DNA of 64,000 nucleotides from FEN-1219 sp964457725 (lineage in GTDB: Bacteria; Pseudomonadota; Gammaproteobacteria; Steroidobacterales; Rariloculaceae), in the NCBI GenBank assembly GCA_964457725.1, contig CAYWGQ010000001.1:1-64000 (forward strand). The letters are read 5' to 3'. The position numbers were made by a program, and so were the translations under genes. Shown piece by piece: positions 35,407 to 44,639 of the stretch. Under the pieces are notes generated by a model. It worked only from the letters and a program-made list of their open reading frames with translations. It had not been told where the DNA came from and did no database searches. How positions within the stretch are numbered: the stretch's first letter is position 1; each line of letters starts with the position of its first letter.

Positions 35407-35436
35407 TTGAGGGTGCATCGCAGGCGGTCTTATAGT
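35407..35436 (+). promoter_or_regulatory. sigma70-type promoter of the DUF6152-like gene
   Basis: TTGAGG (35407-35412) and TATAGT (35431-35436) with an 18-bp spacer. The transcript would start near 35443, about 30 nt before the ATG at 35472. The remaining 120 bp back to 35279 hold no gene. Confidence 0.55.
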
Positions 35437-35471
35437 CGTGCCTGCAAAGGACGATGCTCCGGGGGTATGAC

Positions 35472-36500
35472 ATGGGGGACTTCCGCTTCGGCGGTCGGTG
35501 GATTGCGTTTGCGTTGCTCGCGCCGGTCGGCGCGGCCGCGCATCACTCCCGCGTTCAGTTCGAGGGCAACCCGATCCAGGAGATCCAGGGCGAGCTCGTA
35601 TCGGTCTCGTGGGCAAACCCTCACGCGACCTTCGGCGTGCGCGTGACGAACGATTCGGGCGAGGTCGAGACGTGGCAGCTCGAATCGTGGGGCTCGCCGT
35701 ACGTGCTCTCGCGGATGGGCGTGACGCGAGAGCAGTTCGTCGTCGGCACGCAAGTGCGGCTCGCCGGCCGGCCGTCGAAGTGGGCGCCGGATCGCTTCCT
35801 GCTGACGAACATGCTGCGGCCGGACGGCACCGAGGTCGTGCTGACGACCGATGGCGACGCGTTCTGGGACGCTCGGCAGATCGGCGGGCGCTCACAGTGG
35901 CGCACCGACAGGATCGCGACGGCGGCCGAGGACGGCCGCGGGATCTTCCGTGTCTGGAGCACCGCACGGATGGGGCAAGCGCGGGACAACCGCATCATGC
36001 TGACGGAACGCGCGCTCGCCGCTCGGGAATCCTTCGACCAATCGCAGAGCTTCGTCGTGAGCTGCGAGCCGCAGGGCATGCCGACCGTCATGAACTGGGT
36101 GTATCCGTTCGAATTTACGCAAGTCGACCCCGATACGATCATCCTCCGCAACGAGTACTTCGACCTCGTGCGCACGATCCACATGGCGCCCGCGAGCCCG
36201 CCGGAGGACCTGGCTCATAGCCTGCTCGGCTACTCGGTCGGCCATTGGGAGGACGACGGCCGCACGCTGGTCGTCGAGACGACGCACCTCAACTGGCCGT
36301 ACTACGACACGATCGGAACGCCGTTGACGCCCGACGTCCGCATCACCGAGCGCTTCATGCTCGGCGACGATCCGTCGACGCTGATCTACCGCCAGATAGT
36401 CACCGATCCGGCCACGTTCACGGAGCCCGCGGTCCACGAGTCGGAGCACATCGCGCTCGGCGAGACGATCGAGCCGTTCGTCTGCGCGGCGGATCGATAG
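35472..36500 (+). CDS. secreted DUF6152-like protein, long form
   Basis: 342 residues. The signal peptide ends APVGAAA, and the predicted mature protein starts HHSRVQF (His24-His25). The N-terminal 100 residues form an OB-fold-type domain with VSWANPHATFGV (WxNPH motif) shared with the genes at 54017 and 54466. The C-terminal half (LLGYSVGHWEDD...RFML) shares the YxxxxxWEDDTLVVxTT pattern with the genes at 53200 and 54466. No enzyme activity is recognised. The ATG at 35472 has GGGGGT 7 bp upstream; an in-frame ATG at 35454 is possible. Periplasmic. Confidence 0.75.
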   Translation: MGDFRFGGRWIAFALLAPVGAAAHHSRVQFEGNPIQEIQGELVSVSWANPHATFGVRVTNDSGEVETWQLESWGSPYVLSRMGVTREQFVVGTQVRLAGRPSKWAPDRFLLTNMLRPDGTEVVLTTDGDAFWDARQIGGRSQWRTDRIATAAEDGRGIFRVWSTARMGQARDNRIMLTERALAARESFDQSQSFVVSCEPQGMPTVMNWVYPFEFTQVDPDTIILRNEYFDLVRTIHMAPASPPEDLAHSLLGYSVGHWEDDGRTLVVETTHLNWPYYDTIGTPLTPDVRITERFMLGDDPSTLIYRQIVTDPATFTEPAVHESEHIALGETIEPFVCAADR

Positions 36501-36510
36501 CCGCGCTTCG

Positions 36511-37263
36511 CTAGGACAGCGGCAGCCCCGCGAACCACTCGCCGAACGCGGCCCACGCCGGCAACCGGTGGAACGTCAGCACGGACACGTGATAGGCCAC
36601 CAGCAGCCCTAACGCGACCGGGAACACGTCCGCGCGCCGGTTGGTCCGCCAGTCCCATAGCGCGAGGCCGATCAGCAGCACGTCGGCCAGCAGAAACCCG
36701 ACGGTCGGCAGGATCGGTGCGCCGTCGATGCGCGGAACGAGACCGGCGACGAACGGCATGTGCGCGCCGATCAGCCGATCGGTGATCGGCGTGAACAGCG
36801 GGAAGATCGTGCAGAGCATGTAGCGCGAGTGCACCGCGCGATCGCGGCGGTGGCGGATCGCGAGCCCGAACAGGATCACGAACACGACGAGCGCGTTCAG
36901 GATCAATGCGAGCACGTACAGGCCGACGGCGCCGAGCTGGGTCGCCCCCTGCACGCGGAAGTGAATGAAGTTCACCGTCGTGATCACGATCAGCGGCACG
37001 AGCAGGTAGGAGAGCGTCCCGATCCGCCGGTGCAGCGCCGGCCGCCGCAGCCGGACCAGCAACGGCTGCACGATCAGCAGCGCGCACCAGAGGATCATCG
37101 CGAGCCCGTGCGCGTGCGCATGGTAGGTCGGCTGCTGCGCGATCCGGGAGAAATAGCTCGGCCAGAACGCGACGACCATCGCGAGAAAGAACGGAACGAA
37201 CCACCAGAGCCCGTGCCGGTACGGCGCTCGGGCCGGAGTGCTGACGGCGGATGCGGTAGCCAT
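36511..37263 (-). CDS. multipass membrane protein, unknown function
   Basis: 250 residues with seven predicted helices. Histidine-rich loops (QPTYHAHAHGLAMILW, PALHRRIGTLSY, VNFIHFRVQG) resemble heme-ligand arrangements of small membrane cytochrome-like or DUF2306-type proteins, but I do not recognise a family with confidence. The gene converges on the DUF6152-like gene with only 10 bp between them and is divergent from ligD. Confidence 0.7.
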   Translation of the reverse strand: MATASAVSTPARAPYRHGLWWFVPFFLAMVVAFWPSYFSRIAQQPTYHAHAHGLAMILWCALLIVQPLLVRLRRPALHRRIGTLSYLLVPLIVITTVNFIHFRVQGATQLGAVGLYVLALILNALVVFVILFGLAIRHRRDRAVHSRYMLCTIFPLFTPITDRLIGAHMPFVAGLVPRIDGAPILPTVGFLLADVLLIGLALWDWRTNRRADVFPVALGLLVAYHVSVLTFHRLPAWAAFGEWFAGLPLS

Positions 37264-37415
37264 CGAAGTCGTTCTGCCGTGCGTCGGGAGTCGAAAGTCG
37301 TCGGCGCCGTCGACCTTCTACTACAACCCTTCCGCCCGCTCAACGGCGCGGCCGCTGCCGATCCGCGAGATCGTCCGCGGGAGCGAGCCTGGAACGGTTG
37401 TTGCAGCTTCCGCCC

Positions 37416-39827
37416 GTGGCCAAGAACCTCGAGCGCTATCAGCGCAAGCGCGACTTCGCGGTGACGCCGGAGCCGCGCGGCAAAGCCGCGCGCCGCGCCG
37501 GTCCGCGGCTGCAATACGTCGTGCAGAAGCACGATGCGCGCAGGCTCCATTACGACCTCCGGCTCGAGCACGACGGCGTGCTGAAGAGCTGGGCGGTGCC
37601 GAAAGAGCCGAGCTTCGACCCGAAGGATCGCCGGCTCGCGGTGCAGACCGAGGACCACCCGCTCGAGTACGCCGACTTCGAGGGCGAGATCCCCGAGCAC
37701 GAGTACGGCGCCGGCAGCGTCGTGATCTGGGATCGCGGTCACTGGACGCCGCTCGGCGACCCGACCAAGGGGCTCGCGGAGGGCAAGCTCGACTTCGAGC
37801 TCGAGGGCGGACGCCTCGCCGGCCGCTGGACGCTCGTGCGGATGGCCGAGCGGTCCGGCAAGCGCGAGAAGAAGGACAACTGGCTGCTGATCAAACGCAG
37901 CGACCGCGGCAAGCAAGACGCGCGGCGTGCGGCCGCCAAGCGGCCGCGCCGCAAAGAGGCGCGCGACCTCGAGCACACCGAAGGGGCGAAACGCGCGCCG
38001 CTGCCCGAGAGCCCGCGGCCGCAGCTCGCGACCGCGGTCACGCGGCCGCCCGAGGGCTTCGACTGGCTGCACGAGCCGAAGCTCGACGGCTATCGGCTCC
38101 TCTGCCGGATCGACGACGGCCATGTCGCCCTCCTCACGCGCCGCGGCAACGATTGGACGCCGCGCTTCGGCGCGATCGCGGAAGCGGCGGCGCGCCTTCC
38201 GTGCCGGGCCGCAGTGCTCGACGGCGAGGCCGTCGTCTTCGATGCGCGCGGGCGCACGAGCTTTCAGCAGCTGCAGAACGCGATCGCCGCGAACGATCCT
38301 TCGATCGTGCTCGTCGCGTTCGACCTGCTGCACCTCGACGGCTGGGACCTGCGCGGGACGCCGCTTCGCGAGCGCAAGGCGCTGCTCGCGGAGCTGCTCG
38401 CGGAAGCGCCCGATGCGATCCGCTACGGCGAGCACGTCGAAGGCAACGGCGGCGCGTTCTTCCGCGAGGCGTGCCGCTTGGGTCTCGAAGGCATCGTCTC
38501 GAAACGCGCGACCGACCGCTACCGCGAGGAGCGCACGAAGAGCTGGCTCAAAGCGAAGTGCCTGAAGCGCCAGGAGTTCGTGATCGTCGGTTATACCGAC
38601 CCCGCGGGCTCCCGGTCCGGCTTCGGCGCGTTGCTCGTCGGTGTGCGCAAGCGTCCCGGCGAGCCGCTCCGGTACGCCGGACGCGTCGGCACCGGCTTCG
38701 ACGAGCGGACGCTCCGCGCGCTCGCCGCGAGGCTCGAGCCGCTCGAGCGGCGCACTCCGCCGGTGACCGCGCAGTCCGCCCGCGGCGCAGGCCGCGGCGT
38801 GCACTGGGTCGAGCCGACGCTCGTCGCAGAGGTCGCGTTCGCCGAGTGGACCGGCGACGGACGGTTGCGCCACCCGACCTTTCGGGGGCTGCGCGAGGAC
38901 AAGGCCGCCGAGGAGGTCGTGGAGGAACGGGAGATGCCGACGGAAGCGGCCGGCGCACGGCCGGCGGCGCAGCCGCGCAAGGTGAAGCTCACGAATCCGG
39001 ACAAGGTGCTCTTTCCGGATCCGGGCATCACGAAGCGGCAGCTCGCGCGCTACTGGGAGGACGTCGCCGAGACGGCGCTGCCGTATCTCAGGAATCGCCC
39101 GCTGACGCTGCTCCGCTGCCCGGACGGGCACGACGCGCAATGCTTCTATCAGAAGCACGTCGGCGCCGGCGTGCCCGACGCCGTGCCGCGAGTGACGATC
39201 CGGGAGGACGAGGAGCCGTACGCGATGGTCGACGGACCGGAAGCGCTGCGCGGGCTCGTGCAGATCGGCGTGCTCGAGCTCCACGTGTGGGGCTCGCGGG
39301 CGGAGCATCTCGATCAGCCCGACATCGTCGTGTTCGATCTCGATCCGGCCGAGGGCCTGCCGTGGCACGCGGTCGCGGATGCGGCGCTCGGCCTGAAGGA
39401 GCGGCTCGAGAGCCTCGGCCTCGTGCCGTTCCTGCGCGTGACCGGCGGCAAGGGCCTGCACCTCGTCGTGCCGGTCGAGCCGGGCCCGACGTGGCCCGCC
39501 GTGAAGCGCTTCGCGCGCACGGTCGTGAACGAGATGGTGCGCGACGAGCCGAAGCGCTTCACCGCGTCGGTCTCGAAGAGCAAGCGCGGCGGCAAGATCT
39601 TCGTCGACTACCTGCGCAACGATCGGGAAGCGACGGCGATCGCGTCGTACTCACCGCGCGCACGCGCCGGTGCGCCGGTCGCGCTGCCGATCGAGTGGAG
39701 CGAGCTCGACGGCGATGCGAAGGGTCCGCCGCGCTTCGCGCTCCCGGACGTGCCGGCGTTGATCCGCAAGCGCGCCCGCGACCCGTGGGCGGACTTCGAG
39801 GGGTCGCGGCGCTCGCTCGTCGGCTAG
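37416..39827 (+). CDS. ligD: ATP-dependent DNA ligase D (LigD)
   Basis: Non-homologous end-joining enzyme of 803 residues with the order phosphoesterase, ligase, polymerase. The 3'-phosphoesterase domain (about 1-150) keeps His39, His45 and Asp47 in QKHDARRLHYDL. The ligase (about 200-500) has its adenylated lysine, Lys222, in EPKLDGYR. The primase-like polymerase (about 530-790) has the metal-binding DLD near residue 641. I chose the GTG at 37416 (MAKNLERYQRKRDF), the usual LigD beginning; a TTG at 37398 is possible. Its stop overlaps the stop of the facing Ku gene on a shared CTAG. Confidence 0.95.
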   Translation: MAKNLERYQRKRDFAVTPEPRGKAARRAGPRLQYVVQKHDARRLHYDLRLEHDGVLKSWAVPKEPSFDPKDRRLAVQTEDHPLEYADFEGEIPEHEYGAGSVVIWDRGHWTPLGDPTKGLAEGKLDFELEGGRLAGRWTLVRMAERSGKREKKDNWLLIKRSDRGKQDARRAAAKRPRRKEARDLEHTEGAKRAPLPESPRPQLATAVTRPPEGFDWLHEPKLDGYRLLCRIDDGHVALLTRRGNDWTPRFGAIAEAAARLPCRAAVLDGEAVVFDARGRTSFQQLQNAIAANDPSIVLVAFDLLHLDGWDLRGTPLRERKALLAELLAEAPDAIRYGEHVEGNGGAFFREACRLGLEGIVSKRATDRYREERTKSWLKAKCLKRQEFVIVGYTDPAGSRSGFGALLVGVRKRPGEPLRYAGRVGTGFDERTLRALAARLEPLERRTPPVTAQSARGAGRGVHWVEPTLVAEVAFAEWTGDGRLRHPTFRGLREDKAAEEVVEEREMPTEAAGARPAAQPRKVKLTNPDKVLFPDPGITKRQLARYWEDVAETALPYLRNRPLTLLRCPDGHDAQCFYQKHVGAGVPDAVPRVTIREDEEPYAMVDGPEALRGLVQIGVLELHVWGSRAEHLDQPDIVVFDLDPAEGLPWHAVADAALGLKERLESLGLVPFLRVTGGKGLHLVVPVEPGPTWPAVKRFARTVVNEMVRDEPKRFTASVSKSKRGGKIFVDYLRNDREATAIASYSPRARAGAPVALPIEWSELDGDAKGPPRFALPDVPALIRKRARDPWADFEGSRRSLVG

Positions 39828-40840
39828 CCCGCCTTCCGCAGCGCCGCGATCAGCTCCTCTTTCGAGAGCTTGCTGCGGTTGGGCACGTCGAGCGCCTTCG
39901 CGCGCTCGTAGAGCGCCTGCTTGCTCAACCGCTCGAGCTCCTCGGCGCGCTCGCCGCTCGCGCGCTTGCCGCTCTTCCGCGGCGCCTTTTTCGCCGCCGT
40001 GTCCGGCCCCGCGCGCGCCGGCTCGCGCCGCTCGCCGGCGACGCGCTGCTTGAGCACCGCCATGATGTCGATCACGTCGGCCGTCTCTTCCTCCTCGGCG
40101 GGCGCCTCCTCGACCTCGACGACGTCGCGTCCGGCCGCACGCTTCTCCTCGGCGAGCTCGCGCAGCGCCGCGGAATATTCGTCCTCGAGCTCGGCGAGGT
40201 CGAGGTCGTCGCGCTCGAGCTCCGCGAGCGCGCGCTCGAACGCCTTGCGCACCGGCGCGGGCGCGCGCCGCACGGGCGGCAGCCCGACGTCGCCCGGCGT
40301 CCGCAGCTCGTCGACGAAGCGCATCGTGACCGCGCGCAGCAGGCCGCCTTCGGCGAAGATCGCGGCGAGGTACTCCTTGCCGCGCATCACGAACGTCGCG
40401 ACGCCGGCACGCCCGGTGCGCTCCATCGTCTGCGCGAGCAGGTGATACGCCTTCGTCGACTCGCCGGCCGGGGCGAGCACGTACGGCCGCTCGAGCAGCT
40501 CCGCCGGAATCTCCTCGCGCTTGACGAAGCGCCGCAAGTCGATGTCGCGCGACTTCTCCGGCGCGAGCGCGTCGAGCTCCTCGTCCGTCACCGTCGTGAA
40601 GCTGCCGTCGTCCCATTCGTAGCCGCGAACGATGTCGTCCGGCTCGAGCGGCTCGCCGTCGGCCGAGCAGAAGTAGCGCCGGACGAGCGGCTGGCCGTCA
40701 GGACCGAGGAGCCGCAGCGGCACGCGCTCGGAGCGCACGGCCGGATAGAGATCGACGGGCACGCTGACCAAGCCGAACGTGATCGTCCCGCTCCAGAACG
40801 CCCGCGCCTCGGGTGCGGCGGTCTGCGGCTCAGCGGCCAC
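39824..40840 (-). CDS. ku: Ku protein, long form with C-terminal SAP-like tail
   Basis: 338 residues. The Ku core (about 12-275; FWSGTITFGLVSVPVDLY, RYFCSADGEPLE) binds double-strand ends and recruits LigD. A basic linker (AAKKAPRKSGKRASG) leads to a C-terminal SAP/Rho_N-like helix pair (about 300-336) that should add DNA contacts. The start is GTG at 40840 with GGGAGG upstream. It overlaps the end of the second Ku gene by 11 bp, so the two are translated together. Confidence 0.93.
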   Translation of the reverse strand: MAAEPQTAAPEARAFWSGTITFGLVSVPVDLYPAVRSERVPLRLLGPDGQPLVRRYFCSADGEPLEPDDIVRGYEWDDGSFTTVTDEELDALAPEKSRDIDLRRFVKREEIPAELLERPYVLAPAGESTKAYHLLAQTMERTGRAGVATFVMRGKEYLAAIFAEGGLLRAVTMRFVDELRTPGDVGLPPVRRAPAPVRKAFERALAELERDDLDLAELEDEYSAALRELAEEKRAAGRDVVEVEEAPAEEEETADVIDIMAVLKQRVAGERREPARAGPDTAAKKAPRKSGKRASGERAEELERLSKQALYERAKALDVPNRSKLSKEELIAALRKAG

Positions 40841-41624
40841 GGCCGCCTCCCGCCCGCTTCTTGCCGGCCGCGAGGCTCGCCTCGAGCGCCTCCTCGAGCG
40901 AGCGCTGCGGCGGCCGCTTCGCGGCCTTCGGGAACTGCACGACCTTCCCCTCGGCCTTCCGCTCGAGCAGCGCGAGCACCTGCTCGCGGTGCTCGTCGCG
41001 ATACGCCGCCGGATCGAACTTGTCCTCGAGCGTCGCGATCAGCTGCTCCGCGAGCTTGATCTCGCGCGCGTCCGGCTCGCGGCTCTTCGGCGGGCGGATC
41101 GACTCGATCCGCACGAGCTCCTCGGCATGGCGCATCGTCTCGAGCATCAGGTAGCCGCCGCGCGAGTGCAGCGCGCCCGAGTAGCGCTTCTTGCGCATCG
41201 TCCAATGCGCGATGCCGATCGAGTCGCGGCCGGCGAGCGCCTCGGCGAGCCCGAAATAGCCGTCCTCGTCGCCGTCGGGCCCGAGGTAATACGGCCGGTC
41301 GAACCAGCGCAGATCCACCTTCTCCCTTCGCAGCACGCGCTCGACCGTGATGTCGCGCGACGGCGCGGGCTCGAGCGCTTCGAGCTCGTCCTTCGTGAGC
41401 ACGACGAACACGCCGCGCTCCACCTGCACCGCGCGCTGCAGCGCTTCCTTCGGGACCGGCTCCCCGGTCTCGGGATCCACCATCTGCTGCTTGACCGGCG
41501 TCGCATCGGCCGCGTGCAGCAGGCGGAAATGCACGCTCCTGTCCTGCACGGCGGCGTAGAGCTTCACCGGAATGCGCATGTCGCCGATGCCGAGATCGGC
41601 TTTCCACATCGCCCGCGCCGGCAT
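40830..41624 (-). CDS. ku: second Ku protein, short form
   Basis: 264 residues with a full Ku core (MWKADLGIGDMRIPVKLY, VDPETGEPVPKEAL, KSREPDAREIKLAEQLI) and a short basic tail, KKRAGGGRGR. It is clearly diverged from the neighbouring Ku, so the pair may form a heterodimer, as described for some rhizobial Ku pairs; that is inference. The ATG at 41624 lies 6 bp after AGGAGG; a GTG at 41630 abuts that site and is less likely. First gene of the two-gene ku operon. Confidence 0.93.
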   Translation of the reverse strand: MPARAMWKADLGIGDMRIPVKLYAAVQDRSVHFRLLHAADATPVKQQMVDPETGEPVPKEALQRAVQVERGVFVVLTKDELEALEPAPSRDITVERVLRREKVDLRWFDRPYYLGPDGDEDGYFGLAEALAGRDSIGIAHWTMRKKRYSGALHSRGGYLMLETMRHAEELVRIESIRPPKSREPDAREIKLAEQLIATLEDKFDPAAYRDEHREQVLALLERKAEGKVVQFPKAAKRPPQRSLEEALEASLAAGKKRAGGGRGR

Positions 41625-41729
41625 TCGCACCCTCCTGGCACCGCGCGCATCGATCGATGCGGTGCAAACGCCGTGCCAGGCGCTCGCGGGGGGTATCCTC
41701 GGGCTCGGCTTCTGCGTCTATCAGTCGTA

Positions 41730-42299
41730 ATGACGAGAAAACCGATGCCGCCGCCGACCGACGCCGAACGCCTCGCCCGCTTCCTCGCGCCGCATCTGAC
41801 GGCCCTGAGGCGCGCCGCCTACCGGCTCTGCCGCAGCGCCGCCGATGCCGAGGACCTCGTCCAGGAGGTGTGCCTGCGGGCTTACGAGCGGCTCGACGAC
41901 CCCGCGACGATCGGCGCCCCGCGCACGTGGCTGCTCCGCGTGCAATATCGCCTGCACGTCGACGGGCTGCGGCGTGCCGGCCCGGGGACAGAGCCGCTCG
42001 ATGCGCTCGCGAGCGCCGGGATCGAAGCCGCGGACGGCGACGATCCGGAGCACGACGCCGAGACCGCGGTGCTCGCCGAGCGCGTGGCCGCCGCGTGGCC
42101 GTCGCTGACGCCCGATCAGCAGGCGCTGCTGGCCTTCCAGGCCGAGGGCTACACGCTCGCGGAGCTCGCCGAAGCGACCGGCTTGCCGCTGACGGCGCTC
42201 AAGGCGCGGCTCCACCGTGCGCGCGTGCGGCTCGGCAAGCTTCTTCAAGCGCAGGAGCCCCCGGTGCGCGCCGCTGCGGGCTCGGGAGACACGCGATGA
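41730..42299 (+). CDS. ECF-type RNA polymerase sigma factor
   Basis: 189 residues. Sigma region 2 (about 15-85; AEDLVQEVCLRAYERL and the RTWLLRVQYRLHVD helix) and region 4 (about 125-175; LTPDQQALLAFQAEGYTLAELAEATG) are present, with a short linker and no other domain. It directs transcription of a specific regulon. The stop overlaps the start of the anti-sigma gene (ATGA), the usual sigma/anti-sigma coupling. A TATCCT box lies at 41694-41699, but I find no matching -35. Confidence 0.9.
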   Translation: MTRKPMPPPTDAERLARFLAPHLTALRRAAYRLCRSAADAEDLVQEVCLRAYERLDDPATIGAPRTWLLRVQYRLHVDGLRRAGPGTEPLDALASAGIEAADGDDPEHDAETAVLAERVAAAWPSLTPDQQALLAFQAEGYTLAELAEATGLPLTALKARLHRARVRLGKLLQAQEPPVRAAAGSGDTR

Positions 42300-43519
42300 A
42301 CTGCCAAGAGCTATCCATTGCGCTCGACGAGCGCGGCTACCTGGCGCTCGACGCGCGCGAGCGAGCAGCCCTCGAGCGCCATGCTGCCGCCTGCTCGGAT
42401 TGCGCCGCCGCGCTCTTCGCGGCGCGCGCGCTCGCGCTCGAGCGCGTGCCGTCGTTCGCGACGCCGCCCGACTGGGCGGCGATCGTGCGTGCGGCCGGAC
42501 CTCGCAAGGCTCCGCGCCCGAGCAGCACCCGCCGGCTGTCGCGCACGGCGGCGCTCGCCGCAATCTTCGGCGTCGGCGGAGCGGTGCTCGCCGCGGCCGG
42601 TCACCTCCTGCGGCCAGCGCCGGACGCGGGCGACGCGATCGGCAATCCTCCGCCGGCGGCCGGAGCCGGCGCGCCGACCACGGAGGCGCCGCCGACCGAG
42701 CCGTCGCTCGCCGAGTACGTCGAGCACGCGGAGCGCGAAGCGCACGAAGCGTTCGCCGCGAGCCTGATGGACGGACCGCTGCAGCCGGACGGCGAGTACT
42801 TCAAGCTGCTGATCGCGCCGCCGGCCTACCCGCCGGCGGCCGCGGCAGCCGGCCTCGAAGGCTGGGTCGTCGTCGAGTTCACGGTCACGGCCGCAGGCAA
42901 CGTCGATGACGTCCAGGTCGTCGAGTCGAGCGATCCGGTGTTCGAAGCTAGCGCGATCGACGCCGCGCGCCGGAACAAGTACAAGCCGCGGATCGCCGGC
43001 GGCCGCGCAGTCGACGTCACCGGCGTCCGCAACCGCTTCGCGTTCACGCTGGACGTGCCGCCGGAACTCGCCCCGCCGAGCGCCGAGCCGACCGCACAGC
43101 CCACGCCCGGCTTGCCGAGCCAGGCGTTCGACGCGCTGCTTGCCCCGGCCTACGCGTGTCTGCAGACGAACGACCTGCGCTGCGTCGAGCTCACGCTCGA
43201 CGAGGCGGCGACGCGCCCGGAGCTCGACGCCGCACAGCGCATGCGCATCGCGAGCATCTATGGGTTCGTGCACCATCGCCGCGGCGACTTGCAGCGCGCG
43301 CTCGAGGCATACCAGCTCGCCGCGGCCGAGGCGGAGCGCGCGGCGCATCTTCTCGAGCCGTTCTATCTGAGCACCGTTGCGCGCATCCACTACGAGCAGC
43401 ACCAGTATCAGGCGGCGCTCGACGCGGCGATCGAGTACTTGCAGAAGACCCCGCGGCCGATTCCGGCGGATTACGTCTTCGTCGACCGGCTGCGGCAGCT
43501 CGGGGCCGTCGTGCGGTAG
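42296..43519 (+). CDS. anti-sigma factor fused to TonB C-terminal and TPR domains
   Basis: 407 residues. Cytoplasmic N-terminus with a zinc anti-sigma motif, His29-x3-Cys33-x2-Cys36, plus Cys3. One transmembrane helix follows (about 85-103), then a Pro/Ala linker, a TonB C-terminal-type domain (about 175-255; PAYPPAAAAAGLEGWVVVEF, ARRNKYKPRI) and helical TPR-like repeats (about 315-395). It probably holds the sigma factor at the membrane. The periplasmic TonB_C/TPR part could sense or contact an outer-membrane protein. This combination in one chain is unusual. Confidence 0.85.
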   Translation: MNCQELSIALDERGYLALDARERAALERHAAACSDCAAALFAARALALERVPSFATPPDWAAIVRAAGPRKAPRPSSTRRLSRTAALAAIFGVGGAVLAAAGHLLRPAPDAGDAIGNPPPAAGAGAPTTEAPPTEPSLAEYVEHAEREAHEAFAASLMDGPLQPDGEYFKLLIAPPAYPPAAAAAGLEGWVVVEFTVTAAGNVDDVQVVESSDPVFEASAIDAARRNKYKPRIAGGRAVDVTGVRNRFAFTLDVPPELAPPSAEPTAQPTPGLPSQAFDALLAPAYACLQTNDLRCVELTLDEAATRPELDAAQRMRIASIYGFVHHRRGDLQRALEAYQLAAAEAERAAHLLEPFYLSTVARIHYEQHQYQAALDAAIEYLQKTPRPIPADYVFVDRLRQLGAVVR

Positions 43520-43581
43520 CGCGCGAAGCGAGCCGTTTCCTCGCCGCAGGAGAGCGGCACGGCCCCGCGGGCGGCGCTCCA

Positions 43582-43609
43582 TTGACATCCGCGCCGCGGT
43601 CCATAGCCT
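43582..43609 (+). promoter_or_regulatory. promoter for a probably leaderless DMT transcript
   Basis: A perfect TTGACA (43582-43587), a 16-bp spacer and TAGCCT (43604-43609). The predicted start falls at or next to the ATG at 43616. No Shine-Dalgarno sequence lies between. Confidence 0.5.
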
Positions 43610-43615
43610 TGCGGC

Positions 43616-44590
43616 ATGCCAAAAGCCGATCCCGCCGCGCGAGGCTCGTCGGTCCCGCGCAGACTCGGCGCGGATCGGCATGCCGAGAAGCGCCCCGTTG
43701 CCGCCAGGCTGCCGCCCCGCCTCGGGGTGCCAGCACTGGTTGCCCTGTCGTGCCTGTTCGCAGGCAATCACATCGCCGCGCGCCTCGCGTTCGATCACGG
43801 CGCGAGCGTCGCGGCCGGGGTCGTCATGCGCTCCGGCGTCACGGCGCTAGCGATGCTCGCGCTGATCGGGATCGGCGGCGTGTCGCTTGCGATCCCGCGG
43901 CAGACGCTCGTGCGCGGTCTCGCCGTCGGCCTGCTCGTCGCGATCCAGAGCTACTGCCTGTATTCCGCCGTCGCGGAGATACCGGTCGCGCTCGCGCTGC
44001 TCGCGTTCAATACCTATCCGCTCTTCTTCATGCTGCTCACGTGGGCGCTCGGGGGCGGGCGGCCGGCGGCGCGCGCGCTCGCGGCGGTGCCGCTCGCGTT
44101 CGCCGGCATGGTGCTCGCGCTCGACGTCGTCGGCTCGGTCGAGACGCTCGGCGGACGCTGGGGCGAGATCGGCACCGGCGTCTCTTGGGCTCTCGGCGGC
44201 TCCGCCGCGTTCACGATCGCGTTGCACCTGACGATGCAGCACCTGCAGGAGCTCGACGGGCGCATCCGGACGATGCTCGCGATGGGCGTCACCGCGATCG
44301 CGGTCGCGGCGTTCGGCGCGGCCGGCGGCGGGCTCGAGCTGCCGGTCGACGGGATCGGCTGGGTCGGCCTGGTGCTCGCGACCGTGCTCTACGGCAGCGC
44401 GATCAGCGCGGTATTCCTGATCGTTCCGCGGCTCGCGGAGGCCAGCAACACGGCGGCGCTGAACTTCGAGCCGGTCGCGGCGATCGGGCTCGGCTGGGTG
44501 ATCCTCGGTCAGCAGATCGCGCCGATCCAGCTCGTCGGCGCCGCGGTCATCGTCGGGGCGCTGATGCTGCTCGGCGCGCGGCGCGGTTGA
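43616..44590 (+). CDS. EamA/DMT-family transporter
   Basis: 324 residues: a basic N-terminal extension of about 35 residues followed by ten transmembrane helices in two EamA repeats (GNHIAARLAFDHGASVAAGVVMRSG in the first; ALNFEPVAAIGLGWVILGQQI in the second). The family exports amino acids, metabolites or drugs. Substrate unknown. The start ATG coincides with the predicted transcription start. A later start within the extension would not change the membrane domain. Confidence 0.87.
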   Translation: MPKADPAARGSSVPRRLGADRHAEKRPVAARLPPRLGVPALVALSCLFAGNHIAARLAFDHGASVAAGVVMRSGVTALAMLALIGIGGVSLAIPRQTLVRGLAVGLLVAIQSYCLYSAVAEIPVALALLAFNTYPLFFMLLTWALGGGRPAARALAAVPLAFAGMVLALDVVGSVETLGGRWGEIGTGVSWALGGSAAFTIALHLTMQHLQELDGRIRTMLAMGVTAIAVAAFGAAGGGLELPVDGIGWVGLVLATVLYGSAISAVFLIVPRLAEASNTAALNFEPVAAIGLGWVILGQQIAPIQLVGAAVIVGALMLLGARRG

Positions 44591-44639
44591 CGGGCGGAAG
44601 CGTGCTACGCTCGAACCGACAGGCTCGAGCGCACCGCCG

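Noticed and set aside
37238..41059. Plus-strand open frame of 1273 codons
   Set aside because: Out-of-frame shadow of ligD continuing antisense to both ku genes; Arg/Ala low complexity.
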